DNA from: Dyella flava
GTDB taxonomy: Bacteria > Pseudomonadota > Gammaproteobacteria > Xanthomonadales > Rhodanobacteraceae
Length of the DNA stretch: 64,000 bases
Assembly: GCF_016904955.1 (NCBI RefSeq)
Contig: NZ_JADIKE010000026.1
Location: 62,001 to 126,000 of the forward strand
Direction of reading: 5' to 3'
A model generated the notes under the pieces. That model made no database searches, was not told the DNA's origin, and saw only the letters and a list, made by a program, of their open reading frames with translations. Positions within the stretch are counted from its first letter, which is position 1; every line of letters begins with the position of its first letter. The position numbers were made by a program, and so were the translations under genes. Of the stretch, positions 46,547 to 55,327 are shown one piece after another.

Positions 46547-47680
46547 ATGGATGCTGTGACATTGATTTTTACATTGCTGACGGCCTTCAACTTGTCAGTG
46601 TTGGTGATGAAGGTATACGGCGACAAGTTTCCCCAGCCGAACGTGCAAGCAAAACATGCTGGCTGGCTCCAAGGATGGCGAAACACCCAGAAACCACTTC
46701 GGCGGTACTGGATTCAAGTGGCGATCATGTACGCAATCATGTTGTTGTTCGACTTTGCAGGCCAGATGTTCGCTGGCTTTCTGGTATTTGTCCGTTTGAT
46801 CGTGTTCGTTCTTGGGTACAAACGGGCCAAGCTACAGATCGCCCAGGCGGCGTCGCCACAACCCCCTCTTGCAACAAGCAGGCAGCAGATTGTTCAAGCG
46901 GAGGCGCTCCAGAGCTATGCCCCCACCGCAGAGCGGTCGGTCACGCCAAAAGCAACAGTTTCCCAAGCGTTGCCCTACCCTACTCGGAGGAATTCCATAA
47001 GCAAGGGAGTATTGGCGCTCTTGACTGTCATCGTGGTATGTGCAACGGCGGCACTCCTTGGCTATCTGTATAGCCGCTCTCACGTGTCGGATGACGATAC
47101 GAACGGCTACTACACCGGAGGCTCGCCTGATAACAGCCCAGCAAGTAGCGGTACCAGTTCGACGCTTTCCAATGCGCCGAACGATTCGGGTGATAAGACC
47201 TATGGCTCAGGCTCGCCGTTGACCAAAGAGCCGACGTCGCACGCCACTCAGGTTGAGCACACGGTGCAGACCCCAAGCTGGCAGGCGATGCAAAAGGCTG
47301 TCCAGCAGGACACGGCGGCTCTAGATCAAGGCGGTAACTCAAAGGTGACGACGAATACCTATGGCAATGTTGTGGCTTCGTTCTATCCGGGTAAGTCACC
47401 ACTGGACGCCATCGATGATGCGTTGATCTCAATCCACTCGGAGTTGACTGTGCTCGACATGGCACCCTCGGGCTACCCCGAATACCAGGTCGAATGCGAA
47501 CCAAGCGGTCAGTGCGTTGGTGGTACGGGTACACCAATGGGTGCAGTCGCGGAGGTTGCCAAGGAGATGTTTCCGGTGAATCCGGCCGACGTTGGTCAAG
47601 ATGGCATTACTTGTGGTCAGTACACCTGCACCGACGGCAAGGGCAACGTGATCGGACGCTCGCCAGCAACCGCGCAGTAA
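46547..47680 (+). CDS. Membrane protein of unknown function, 377 residues
   Basis: Hydrophobic segments lie at about residues 2-22, 57-75, 75-93 and 155-175, followed by a Ser/Thr/Pro-rich linker and an about 170-residue C-terminal domain with four cysteines (YQVECEPSGQCVGG and GITCGQYTCTDGKGN). This looks like a membrane anchor displaying an extracytoplasmic disulfide-bonded domain. I do not recognise the family. It lies between the lipoprotein terminator and a DUF5677 gene and probably has its own promoter. Confidence 0.65.
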   Translation: MDAVTLIFTLLTAFNLSVLVMKVYGDKFPQPNVQAKHAGWLQGWRNTQKPLRRYWIQVAIMYAIMLLFDFAGQMFAGFLVFVRLIVFVLGYKRAKLQIAQAASPQPPLATSRQQIVQAEALQSYAPTAERSVTPKATVSQALPYPTRRNSISKGVLALLTVIVVCATAALLGYLYSRSHVSDDDTNGYYTGGSPDNSPASSGTSSTLSNAPNDSGDKTYGSGSPLTKEPTSHATQVEHTVQTPSWQAMQKAVQQDTAALDQGGNSKVTTNTYGNVVASFYPGKSPLDAIDDALISIHSELTVLDMAPSGYPEYQVECEPSGQCVGGTGTPMGAVAEVAKEMFPVNPADVGQDGITCGQYTCTDGKGNVIGRSPATAQ

Positions 47681-47787
47681 CCAGCCGCAGTTCTTGCCCC
47701 TATAGCGCCCGCTGCACTTGCGGGCGCAGTGCCGACTCGCGCTGAGATAAAGTAGGTGCATGTGAAGCTATTATTGCGGAGCGGACC

Positions 47788-48576
47788 ATGTGGAGCGGTG
47801 GATTTCTCTCAAGTGAGATTCAGGGTGTTGTGGAGCAGGCGCGAGACGAGAACAAGGAGTTGTTCGATCAGCTGTATCGCGTCAACGATTATGCGCTCTC
47901 TATCCAGCGACGACTTGTAGTCGAGCCGGAAGACGTGCAGGGGCTTGTGGTGGCCACTTTTTTTTCGCGCACCATTAACAGCGTCCAGGCTTCCGTCATT
48001 CTCCTCGAACGAGGCCTTTCCTCGCAGGCGAAAGTGGTGCTTCGAGCAGCCATGGAATCGCTGTTCGGTCTTCGCGCTTGCCTTGATAGTGAGTTTTGCG
48101 AGCGACTCGTCGTTGCCGACGCGGTGAAGCGAAAGAAACACTTCCGAAAAGCAGAGCAACTGGTGCAGAGAGGTGTTGTACCGGATGCCGATGGAGTCCT
48201 TACGGAAGACTCACTGGCACAAATCGAGGCTGACATCGCGGAAACGAATTCCCGAGATCTCACAACGGCGGATATTGCCAAGGCGGCGGGACTCCATGAT
48301 TGGTACCTTGGTGTGTATGCCATGTTCAGCGCATCGGTGCACACAACGGTGCGCGACTTGACTGAGTACATGCTCGTCGGCGACAACGGGGAAATTGCCG
48401 GCCTGACCAATAGTCCGGATCTGAAAGCGTCTGCTGGGCTCCTGATATGCTCCATTGAGCAGATGCTGATGGCCGCAACAGCCGCGGCAGCATATTTTGG
48501 CTTTGATCACATGGGGTATTGGGAGCGCGAGCATGAAGCGCTACGCCTTCTCGTCGAGAAAGAGCAAGCGAAATAG
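47788..48576 (+). CDS. DUF5677-domain protein
   Basis: A 262-residue helical protein of the DUF5677 type (RTINSVQASVILLERGLSSQAKVVLRAAMESLFGLRACLD, around 54-93), with a second helical part containing FSASVHTTVRDLTEYM. The family is often in defence or mobile contexts, but its biochemical role is unknown to me. The ATG is preceded by GAGCGGACC. It is followed by a small membrane protein gene with no gap of note. Confidence 0.75.
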   Translation: MWSGGFLSSEIQGVVEQARDENKELFDQLYRVNDYALSIQRRLVVEPEDVQGLVVATFFSRTINSVQASVILLERGLSSQAKVVLRAAMESLFGLRACLDSEFCERLVVADAVKRKKHFRKAEQLVQRGVVPDADGVLTEDSLAQIEADIAETNSRDLTTADIAKAAGLHDWYLGVYAMFSASVHTTVRDLTEYMLVGDNGEIAGLTNSPDLKASAGLLICSIEQMLMAATAAAAYFGFDHMGYWEREHEALRLLVEKEQAK

Positions 48577-48725
48577 CAGAGAAAAGGTCGAACAGCTAGC
48601 GACGGCGCTGCCACGCATCGAGCACCAATGTCTTGCGCCGTCGCCATGGCGCGATCCGTATCTAGGTGATACTGGGCGTCGGCGTTGATTTAATCTTGAC
48701 GTTAACTGGCCAAGGAGGTTGTGCT

Positions 48726-49307
48726 GTGTCCAAGGATCTTGCAACAAGGTTGGAAGCACTTGATGCCAAGAAGCTTCTAAAAGTACTAGCGCTTATCGTC
48801 GCTTTCTCTATCGCTGCAACTGTCGTCACGTTCTCAGCGTACTTCATGCAATTCGGTGGATCGTTTAGCACGGATCGAGCGGTTTGGGGGCAGTTTGGCG
48901 AATTTATTGGCGGCTCACTCAGTCCACTCTTGAGCTTTTTTGCGCTGCTGGCACTTGTTCTTACGTTGGTTCTTCAAAGTAGGCAGTTAGAATACGCGCG
49001 CGAAGAGCTTGAAGGTTCGCGCAAAGAGCTCGCAGTAACTCTTGAACAGCTCGAGCGGTCTGCTGATGCGCAGGCCAAAACTGCGGCTGCACTCACTGAA
49101 CAAGCAAAATTTTCGGCCATTGGCGCGCGATTATCCGCCTTGTCGGCGGCCCTTACCGTTACTAGTGAGGTAGTTTCGCAAATGCAGGGGCGCCCGCTCC
49201 CTCAAGGTTTTGACTATCAAGCGCTTGTACATCGCAAAGAGGACTTGGCAGGAAAAATATTAAAAATCACCGATGAACTCTGTAACGGCGCAAACGAGCC
49301 GAGTTAG
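48726..49307 (+). CDS. Two-TM coiled-coil membrane protein
   Basis: A 193-residue protein starting at a GTG with AGGAGG eight bases upstream. Two hydrophobic helices (about 18-42 and 66-86) flank a short loop (VWGQFGEFIGGSLSPLLSFF) and lead into a coiled coil (LEYAREELEGSRKELAVTLEQLERSADAQ, about 86-114). This layout recurs in proteins sometimes annotated as phage-exclusion or abortive infection membrane proteins; the link here is inference. Confidence 0.65.
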   Translation: MSKDLATRLEALDAKKLLKVLALIVAFSIAATVVTFSAYFMQFGGSFSTDRAVWGQFGEFIGGSLSPLLSFFALLALVLTLVLQSRQLEYAREELEGSRKELAVTLEQLERSADAQAKTAAALTEQAKFSAIGARLSALSAALTVTSEVVSQMQGRPLPQGFDYQALVHRKEDLAGKILKITDELCNGANEPS

Positions 49308-49545
49308 TTGCATGAGCGTTGCGATGCCGATCCTCGCTACGTATACATGTAACTACTGAATAGGATGCGGCGGCAACAGGAGTTACTACGAACTTATGGG
49401 CAAATTCCCGGGACCCAAAGGCCAGACGTTACACCTGGCAGGAAGCGAACATGCGCGATCTGGTAGGCCGTCCCGGTCGAATACCTTGGGCTCGTGACCT
49501 ATACGTCTCTGTGTTTTTCGGTCAGGCGCAGGGTTTCTGAACTAC

Positions 49546-50484
49546 TCAACCCACTGTTCTTCCAAATGTACCCTGCATGGTCCATTGGGTGGCGACATGG
49601 TCTTCAAACTTGCCGCCAATTTCCAGGCCAGCCTTATCGATCTTCCCTTTCAAACTAGCATTTACTGAGTAGTCGTCTTCATAGTTGACGGAAAGTGTGA
49701 ACTGTTTCAGGCCATGCTCCATTCGTTGCTCAACAATGGCCTGCCATGTGTCCTCGAATGGCAACCAAATGGGATTATCGATCACTTTGGGTGTATCGCT
49801 TCCTGGGAGAGTGGCCGTGAACAGTAGGTTTTCGCTAGCTTTGGCGGACGTACCACCAGAAGCATCAACCTGTGCTACCCCTGTTTGTGTAGCAATGGGG
49901 GCTGCCAACGATGCGGCGAATGCCCGGTCCCAACCTTTTTTATGCTCTACTTGGATCTCTCTCGCACCCAGTGCAGCAAGAAGACGGATGGCCTCGCTAA
50001 ACTTGTTTTCAAAAACACGACGGTGGAAGGAAGAGATTGGGAAATAAATAAGCTCGTTGGCTGGATGTTGCGCGTAAACCGTCTTTGGGCGCGGATGACC
50101 AGGCAAGAAGACCAATTCTCGAACGGACGACTCCCCCAGAACCTTTACATCACATCCTTCTGAACGCATGCCGCGAACTGCGTCATAAAGCGCAGACATT
50201 CCGTATGTGGTCAAGGCGGCACCTGCAGCACCGACCGCAATCTCAGGTGCCAGCACAGCCGCCGCAGCCGCAGTTACGCCTACGGTTACGCCTACTGCTG
50301 CAATTGTTTTCCAATCGCCATCTGCTACTGCGGACTTCGCTGTGTCCATTAAGTTTTTGCCGCCGGTGAACGACTTTGTCATCCCGCCCCAGTCGAAGCC
50401 TTTCTTTTCTACCTTTTCGGTTTGGAGTGCTTCGTCAGGCACCACGGTGATGAATTTTTGCAGGCTCTTCGATTGACCACCCAC
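49546..50484 (-). CDS. Hypothetical protein with glycine/alanine-rich hydrophobic centre
   Basis: A 312-residue protein starting at GTG behind GGGGGGAAG. A soluble N-terminus (QSKSLQKFITVVPDEALQTEKVEKKGFDWGG) precedes a small-residue-rich segment at about 65-105 (AVGVTVGVTAAAAAVLAPEIAVGAAGAAL), then a domain with VLGESSVRELVFLPGHPRP and YFPISSFHRRVFENKFSEAIRLLAALGA. No family recognised. The hydrophobic glycine-zipper-like stretch suggests membrane insertion or aggregation, as in some toxins or phage tail-associated proteins. Confidence 0.55.
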   Translation of the reverse strand: MGGQSKSLQKFITVVPDEALQTEKVEKKGFDWGGMTKSFTGGKNLMDTAKSAVADGDWKTIAAVGVTVGVTAAAAAVLAPEIAVGAAGAALTTYGMSALYDAVRGMRSEGCDVKVLGESSVRELVFLPGHPRPKTVYAQHPANELIYFPISSFHRRVFENKFSEAIRLLAALGAREIQVEHKKGWDRAFAASLAAPIATQTGVAQVDASGGTSAKASENLLFTATLPGSDTPKVIDNPIWLPFEDTWQAIVEQRMEHGLKQFTLSVNYEDDYSVNASLKGKIDKAGLEIGGKFEDHVATQWTMQGTFGRTVG

Positions 50485-50591
50485 TGTCTTCCCCCCTTTT
50501 TACGCGCTGGAGAGCTAGTGTATCAGCGCTGTTTCCGGTCAAAAACAGCACCAATCTTAGCGACGACTTTGGCGGTAGCGACGTCGGTCCA

Positions 50592-50702
50592 CTACTTGCT
50601 CTTGGCCAGCTCGATGGCGTCGCGCTGATTCTCAGCGTCGATAGCCCAGGTGTTGCCGTTGGGACGCTTTCCATCCTTGTCGTAAGCCGTGACAGAAACC
50701 AT
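50592..50702 (-). CDS. Possible small protein, 36-40 residues
   Basis: An ATG at 50702 (or an in-frame GTG at 50714) gives MVSVTAYDKDGKRPNGNTW and ends DAIELAKSK. The sequence is charged and regular enough to look coding, in the style of small phage proteins. There is no strong ribosome site. It is upstream of the glycine-zipper protein on the same strand. Confidence 0.4.
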   Translation of the reverse strand: MVSVTAYDKDGKRPNGNTWAIDAENQRDAIELAKSK

Positions 50703-51119
50703 GTATCGCTTCACAGGGCGGCCTTGTCTGTGAGTCAATCGCTTGAGTGCATCGTTTCAAGGTATCGCGCCAGACCAAGAAGAGCAAACCCATAGACCAC
50801 CACGGCACCGATAACTTTGAACATATCTGTCTCCTGTTGGTTGCCCCAGACTGTGGGGATGGCACGTCAACTGATAGTCATGGTGATGTGCTTTTTTCTC
50901 ATGGGTTGAGACTCCTGCGATTACAGGGATTTCGATCGTTCCATGCCATCGTATAAACCTACGATCAACGGGCGGTGGCATCCTGAGCCTATCGACAGCG
51001 CCCCCCTTATTCGACCGAAAAATCTTCAGCCATATATCACCCACGCGAGCAGGGATATCCCCGCTGCTCCATCCATGCCAATCGATGCATGGGTGTTCTT
51101 CTGCTATGGAGCGTTGGTG

Positions 51120-51521
51120 ATGCAAGATCAAACCGCAATGATCCCGTACGTACGGGATGAATCCTCGCCGCCGTCGGGACTGATCCCGGGGGCTCCAGCT
51201 TGCCCTGTCTGCCGTTCGATACGCATTGAAACCCGTCGGTATGGAAAGAAAGTCGGCGGCACCATCGGTGCAGTGGCAGGTGCCACGAGTGGCGTCGCAC
51301 TAGTGCTGTCGGGCGCGGAAGTAGGAGCTGTTGCGGGCGCTGTGGCAGGACCGGTCGGGTCAGCGGTGGGTGCTCTCACTGGCGGCGTGCTGGCCATGTT
51401 GATCGGTGGCGCGACCGGATGTGCGGCAGGCGCCGCCTTCGGTGAAGTGGTGGACGACAACGTTCTCGACAAGTACCGCTGTGCTGACTGCGGGCAGACC
51501 TTCGGTAACAAACCTGCCTGA
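51120..51521 (+). CDS. Glycine-zipper protein with split zinc ribbon
   Basis: A 133-residue protein. Two cysteine pairs, CPVC near residue 28 and CADCG near the C-terminus, flank a long glycine/alanine-rich hydrophobic segment (GTIGAVAGATSGVALVLSGAEVGAVAGAVAGPVGSAVGALTGG, about 47-90). The pairs may form one zinc site with the hairpin between them. The ATG at 51120 has GGAG at 51108; the frame extends left to 50943 without domain content. Followed by a terminator. Confidence 0.6.
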   Translation: MQDQTAMIPYVRDESSPPSGLIPGAPACPVCRSIRIETRRYGKKVGGTIGAVAGATSGVALVLSGAEVGAVAGAVAGPVGSAVGALTGGVLAMLIGGATGCAAGAAFGEVVDDNVLDKYRCADCGQTFGNKPA

Positions 51522-51561
51522 CGCGGTGATTCGCCCGTCATCTCAATAACCCATGCATAGA

Positions 51562-51597
51562 CCAAGCGCCCGGCCTCAACCGGGCGCTTGGCGTTTA
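51562..51597 (+). terminator. Rho-independent terminator
   Basis: CCAAGCGCCCGG / CCGGGCGCTTGG, a 12-bp perfect stem followed by CGTTTATG, behind the glycine-zipper gene and before the DUF932 gene. Confidence 0.8.
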
Positions 51598-51623
51598 TGC
51601 CGTCTACTTTTGAGGAAACAAAC

Positions 51624-52580
51624 ATGCACCTGGTCGAAACGATGGCCTATGCCGGCGAGCAGCCGTGGCATGGTCTTGGTAAGAAGCTGGAAGCCCAGCA
51701 GTCGATTGATGTCTGGAAGGTCAACGCCGGTATGGACTGGCAGATCGAAGAATCCGAAGTCCGCTACATCAGCGGCAAAAACAACGTCTGCGTCGTCAAC
51801 GTCTTTCCAGAGCAGAAGGTGTTATACCGCTCCGATACCAAGGCACCGCTGGCGGTGGTCAGCAAGCGCTTCCAGGTTGTCCAGCCGGGCGAGATCCTGG
51901 AGTTCTACCGCGACCTTACGGCCTGTAACGGTTTCGAGCTGGAAACCGCTGGCGTGCTGCGCGAAGGGCGCAAGTTCTGGGCGCTGGCGCGCACCGGACA
52001 GAGCACCACGCTGAAGGGTCGGGACAAGGTCGATGGTTACTTGCTGTTGGCCACCGCCTGCGACGGCACGCTGGCAACGACAGCGCAGTTCACCAGTGTC
52101 CGCGTGGTGTGCAATAACACGCTGCAAATCGCCCTGGGTCAGACCAACGGTGCCATCAAGGTACCGCATCGCAGTGCCTTCGATCCCGATGCAGTCAAGC
52201 GCCAGCTTGGCATCACGGTATCGTCGTGGGATGGCTTTGTCGCGCGCATGAAGGCACTGGTCGATCGCCCGGTCGATCCCGATTCCGTAGAGGGATTGTT
52301 GCGTCGCGTCCTTACCTACCCAGGACAGAATTCCCAGTCTGCGGTGGTCAACGAACAAGCCGTCGCTACGGTGCGTGCGCTGTATGAAGGTGGCGGCCTG
52401 GGTGCCTTGATGGCCTCCAGTCGCGGTACGGCGTGGGGTCTCCTCAACAGCGTGACCGAGTTCGTGGATCAGCACCGTCGCGCGCGCAGCCATGATCACC
52501 GCCGCGATGCCGCCTGGTTTGGCCAGGGCGCGCTGATCAAGCAGCGTGCGTGGGACGAGCTGATGAAGCTGGTCGCCTGA
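51624..52580 (+). CDS. DUF932 phage/plasmid-like protein
   Basis: A 318-residue protein of the DUF932 (TIGR03299-like) family common on plasmids, prophages and integrative elements. It starts MHLVETMAYAGEQPWHGLGKKL and has DGYLLLATACDGTLATTAQFTSVRVVCNNTLQIAL at about 131-165, the family core. The exact function is unknown; such genes accompany recombination or replication modules. The start follows TTTTGAGGAAACAAAC. It is spaced 11 bp from the next gene and probably in one operon. Confidence 0.88.
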   Translation: MHLVETMAYAGEQPWHGLGKKLEAQQSIDVWKVNAGMDWQIEESEVRYISGKNNVCVVNVFPEQKVLYRSDTKAPLAVVSKRFQVVQPGEILEFYRDLTACNGFELETAGVLREGRKFWALARTGQSTTLKGRDKVDGYLLLATACDGTLATTAQFTSVRVVCNNTLQIALGQTNGAIKVPHRSAFDPDAVKRQLGITVSSWDGFVARMKALVDRPVDPDSVEGLLRRVLTYPGQNSQSAVVNEQAVATVRALYEGGGLGALMASSRGTAWGLLNSVTEFVDQHRRARSHDHRRDAAWFGQGALIKQRAWDELMKLVA

Positions 52581-52591
52581 AGGAGGGTGCC

Positions 52592-53044
52592 ATGGGTCTG
52601 GATATGTATCTGGAAGCACGGTTCTATCTGCCTCCCTACGACGAAACCCTGGCGCCGATCCGCGCGGCGATTGGTAAGGCCATCGGCTATGTCCCGCCAG
52701 CGGAGAAGCCTGATAACGATCCAACCCTGCTGGAAGTCACCGGCGTGTCGGTGCGCGTCGGTTACTGGCGGAAGTTCGATCCGTTGCACCAGTGGTTCGT
52801 CAACAACGTACAGGGAGGGCACGACGACTGCCGGCCTTCCTTCGTTTCTTCGGAAGTTCTGACCGAACTGGAAGATCAGCTCGATCAGATCGATGACGAT
52901 CCGCAGAGCGCCAGCGAGCATTTCATCATTGAGGACGACAGCACGCTGGATGAAACCGATGTCGATTACACGATAAAAGTGCTCGTCCACGCCAAACACC
53001 TGCAAGAACGCGGTTGGGACATCTACTACCGTGCCAGTTCGTAG
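52592..53044 (+). CDS. Hypothetical phage-like protein
   Basis: A 150-residue acidic protein beginning MGLDMYLEARFYLPPYDE, with VRVGYWRKFDPLHQWFVNNVQ in the middle and an acidic LEDQLDQIDDDPQSASEHFIIEDDS stretch later. The MGLDMYL start is recurrent in phage and island genes near DUF932, where it remains uncharacterised. A strong GGAGG precedes the ATG. It ends before a hairpin that separates it from the convergent YfjI-like gene. Confidence 0.7.
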   Translation: MGLDMYLEARFYLPPYDETLAPIRAAIGKAIGYVPPAEKPDNDPTLLEVTGVSVRVGYWRKFDPLHQWFVNNVQGGHDDCRPSFVSSEVLTELEDQLDQIDDDPQSASEHFIIEDDSTLDETDVDYTIKVLVHAKHLQERGWDIYYRASS

Positions 53045-53110
53045 AAGTCTTACACACTTTGCGGAGCAAGTTGGAGTTCATGGTGTCGTATACCGATAGG
53101 GCCCAGAAAA

Positions 53111-53135
53111 GGGCGAGGCGCTTTCGTGCCTCGCC
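53111..53135 (-). terminator. Hairpin between convergent genes
   Basis: GGGCGAGGC / GCCTCGCCC, a 9-bp stem; on the minus strand it is followed by CTTTTC, so it can end the YfjI-like transcript. The plus strand lacks a close T run. Confidence 0.55.
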
Positions 53136-53230
53136 CATGTTGGCTCAGGTTTTTCTTTGCCTCGCGGGCTTAGATTGGGCATCCGTGCACCCAGATGGGC
53201 AGCAGCGTACTCACTTGGCCTGTGTGCCTT

Positions 53231-54604
53231 TTACCAGCTTGGCGGCATCAGCAGCTCAGGACCAGTATGGAACGTATGCTGAGGCCGGGCTGGAAGAATA
53301 CGGATCATGCCGTTGTCTTCGTCACCAACAAGTTCGACGTGACCTTCATCAACTAGCCACAAAAGCGTTTTAAGGAATCGCTCCTTGTTGAAACCCATTC
53401 GATGTGCAACATCTTGCTGGCAAACCCACTGGTTTATGGTTGGTCGGCTACACGCAGCGATGGAGCTCAGCATGAACTGCATGTCTTCGTGCAAGCGTTT
53501 CTGGTGATGGAGTAGTTTCGGCGGCTTGGACTGTTCCAGCTTCACCGGCTTCGGCGGCGGTTGCATGGCAAGTACGAAGACCTGGCGGTACTGCGTCAAT
53601 GACCAGTACACAAATGCCCAGGCACGATCGATCATGTCGTAAGAAATGGGTCCCTCACCCGCGCACACGACTTGAAAATTGCTCGCCAGACGCAGCGTAT
53701 TTTCAGCAGCACGGCCGGCAGCGTCCTGAATGTCGTGGAACTGGCCAAGCATCTGCCCTTTCACCCAATCCGCGATGTGTCGCAGATGGGCATGGGCGCC
53801 GGTATCCATGGTCAGAACCTTGCGTGTCGGTTCTTCCGATTGTTCCGAATCATTGGTCGTGGACAGCAGCGCGTGCAGGCGATTCATCAACGTCCGGTAA
53901 TCCGAGATGTCCGACGGAACCGGCTGCCACGGCGTTACTGGGAAACGCTCAGGATCACAGTTAAACGTCAGGAAGCGTCCCCAAAACCCCAGGCTACGAC
54001 TACGGCCCTTGTCGCGCTTCAATTCGGGATACAGGACATCGGGCTGGATGCGCAGGCCAATCGTCAGGCAGGCCTCAGACGCGCTTTTCTGTCTGTTGTG
54101 GCGCCCCCGTTTCATGCTCCTCGGGCCGCTCCAGGCGCGGGGCAGTTCGCTGATGAAATCGGGCTTCGTCAATCCACTGCGCAAGAACGAATAGGCATCC
54201 TCCATTTGGATGGATGCGCTTTTCCCGTGGCCATCTAGCTCGGCCATCAAGGCGCTTGGGCTGACATCCTGCAGCAGCAAGTCGTCGATGGTCATGTCAT
54301 TTACCGGTGAGGTGGATTGACCGACTTCAATCTCAATAGCTGCTTGGAAAAACTTCCGGTACGACTCCCCCTTTCCACTGGCCGTTGGGGTGATCGACAA
54401 CGTGTTCACCGAAAGCGGCATCAGACTTCCATTGAGTCCCTGGACCTTAAATAGGCGCTGCGTCAGCGTGGCGCTAACGGCAATGATGTCAGCTAGTACG
54501 ATTTCGGGCCGAGCTTCGACACACTGGCATACGTGGTTGAGTGTGCCCAAAAGCAGTGGTGGAAGGCGTTCAAGAGGACAGCGCAAGTAGGTTGGGTGAT
54601 ACAC
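53231..54604 (-). CDS. YfjI/DUF3987-like island protein
   Basis: A 457-residue protein of the DUF3987/YfjI group, found in phages, satellites and integrated elements and thought to act in DNA replication or maintenance. Recognisable blocks are ARPEIVLADIIAVSATLTQ, the P-loop-like SITPTASGKGESYRKFF, DVSPSALMAELDGHGKSA, LPRAWSGPRSMKRGR and a long helical C-terminus with a winged-helix-like end (PTINQWVCQQDVAHRMGFNKERF). The GTG at 54604 has AGGAGG five bases upstream; a frame to 54730 starts at a TTG and overlaps a leader ORF. It is probably coupled to that leader. Confidence 0.75.
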   Translation of the reverse strand: MYHPTYLRCPLERLPPLLLGTLNHVCQCVEARPEIVLADIIAVSATLTQRLFKVQGLNGSLMPLSVNTLSITPTASGKGESYRKFFQAAIEIEVGQSTSPVNDMTIDDLLLQDVSPSALMAELDGHGKSASIQMEDAYSFLRSGLTKPDFISELPRAWSGPRSMKRGRHNRQKSASEACLTIGLRIQPDVLYPELKRDKGRSRSLGFWGRFLTFNCDPERFPVTPWQPVPSDISDYRTLMNRLHALLSTTNDSEQSEEPTRKVLTMDTGAHAHLRHIADWVKGQMLGQFHDIQDAAGRAAENTLRLASNFQVVCAGEGPISYDMIDRAWAFVYWSLTQYRQVFVLAMQPPPKPVKLEQSKPPKLLHHQKRLHEDMQFMLSSIAACSRPTINQWVCQQDVAHRMGFNKERFLKTLLWLVDEGHVELVGDEDNGMIRILPARPQHTFHTGPELLMPPSW

Positions 54605-54612
54605 GCGTCCTC

Positions 54613-54693
54613 CTAGAAATTGGACATTGAGGAGGGCAAGGTAGGGCGCTCTTCTCGGTCGAGTGGCGGGATTTTGGTTTCGTAGATGAGCAT
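54613..54693 (-). CDS. 26-residue leader ORF coupled to the YfjI-like gene
   Basis: An ATG at 54693 with GGAG eight bases upstream opens a short frame (MLIYETKIPPLDREERPTL and so on). Its TAG stop (54613-54615) sits inside the AGGAGG (54609-54614) that serves the next start at 54604. A ribosome finishing the leader lands on the start site of the downstream gene, so translation is probably coupled. It may be a regulator of expression rather than a functional peptide. Confidence 0.55.
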   Translation of the reverse strand: MLIYETKIPPLDREERPTLPSSMSNF

Positions 54694-55084
54694 GGTGATG
54701 CTCCGTGATTGAGGGAGCAGCTATATACAACTCGAAGCTCCCCCACCGTGAACATTCCCGGGAATGTTCCGACCTCTCCGAATTAACAGAGAGGCGAAGC
54801 CATCGCTCTTTGCGCCCTGATTTTGGATCGTGTGGACAGCAATGGACACTGTCGAGTTACCCCGTAGACCATTTTTGACGCTGGAATGGTGGCAAGCATC
54901 GGACGGAAGGCTCGCATGCTGAATGCCTGCCGATAAGTACCACAGCGGGTGCGCAGACAGCCCGAGCAAGTCGGACGCTAGAACCCGGAAAGTTCGCAAC
55001 TTTCCCAGGAAACAATGCAACCGCTTTGGTTCTTGGGCATCGTGCGCTCCCCGCCACGTTGTTGTGGCTCATTGAGAGAACGCT
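54694..55084. other. Divergent control region of the replication module
   Basis: A 391-bp gap between the YfjI leader and the AlpA-type gene. It contains the perfect 20-bp palindrome GAACATTCCCGGGAATGTTC at 54750-54769 and, at about 54987-55005, GGAAAGTT and AACTTTCC spaced by 3 nt. Both are candidate operators for divergent promoters. Confidence 0.55.
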
Positions 55085-55327
55085 ATGTACATCCAACCCT
55101 CTGACCAGCCGGACCCCGCCCATCAGGGCGGTCCCTTTCCAGCCCACCTCCCCCATGAGGTTTACTGCATCAAGGAGGTGACGCGAATCGTCAAGGCGGG
55201 CCGTTCGACCATCTATCTCTGGATGAAGAACGGCGCGTTTCCGAAGCCACGCAAATTGAGCGCGCGCATGGTTCGCTGGCGCGCGGAAGATGTTTTCCGC
55301 TGGCTGGCCGAGCGCGAGATGGCCTAA
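55085..55327 (+). CDS. AlpA-type regulator/excisionase
   Basis: An 80-residue winged helix-turn-helix protein of the AlpA/MerR-like family. The segment VYCIKEVTRIVKAGRSTIYLWMKNGAFPKPRKLSARMVRWRAEDVFRWLAER spans about 25-78. In P4-like islands AlpA regulates the integrase or aids excision. The ATG at 55085 is preceded by GAGAGAACG. It lies divergent from the YfjI leader and upstream of the Gp2-like gene. Confidence 0.9.
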   Translation: MYIQPSDQPDPAHQGGPFPAHLPHEVYCIKEVTRIVKAGRSTIYLWMKNGAFPKPRKLSARMVRWRAEDVFRWLAEREMA

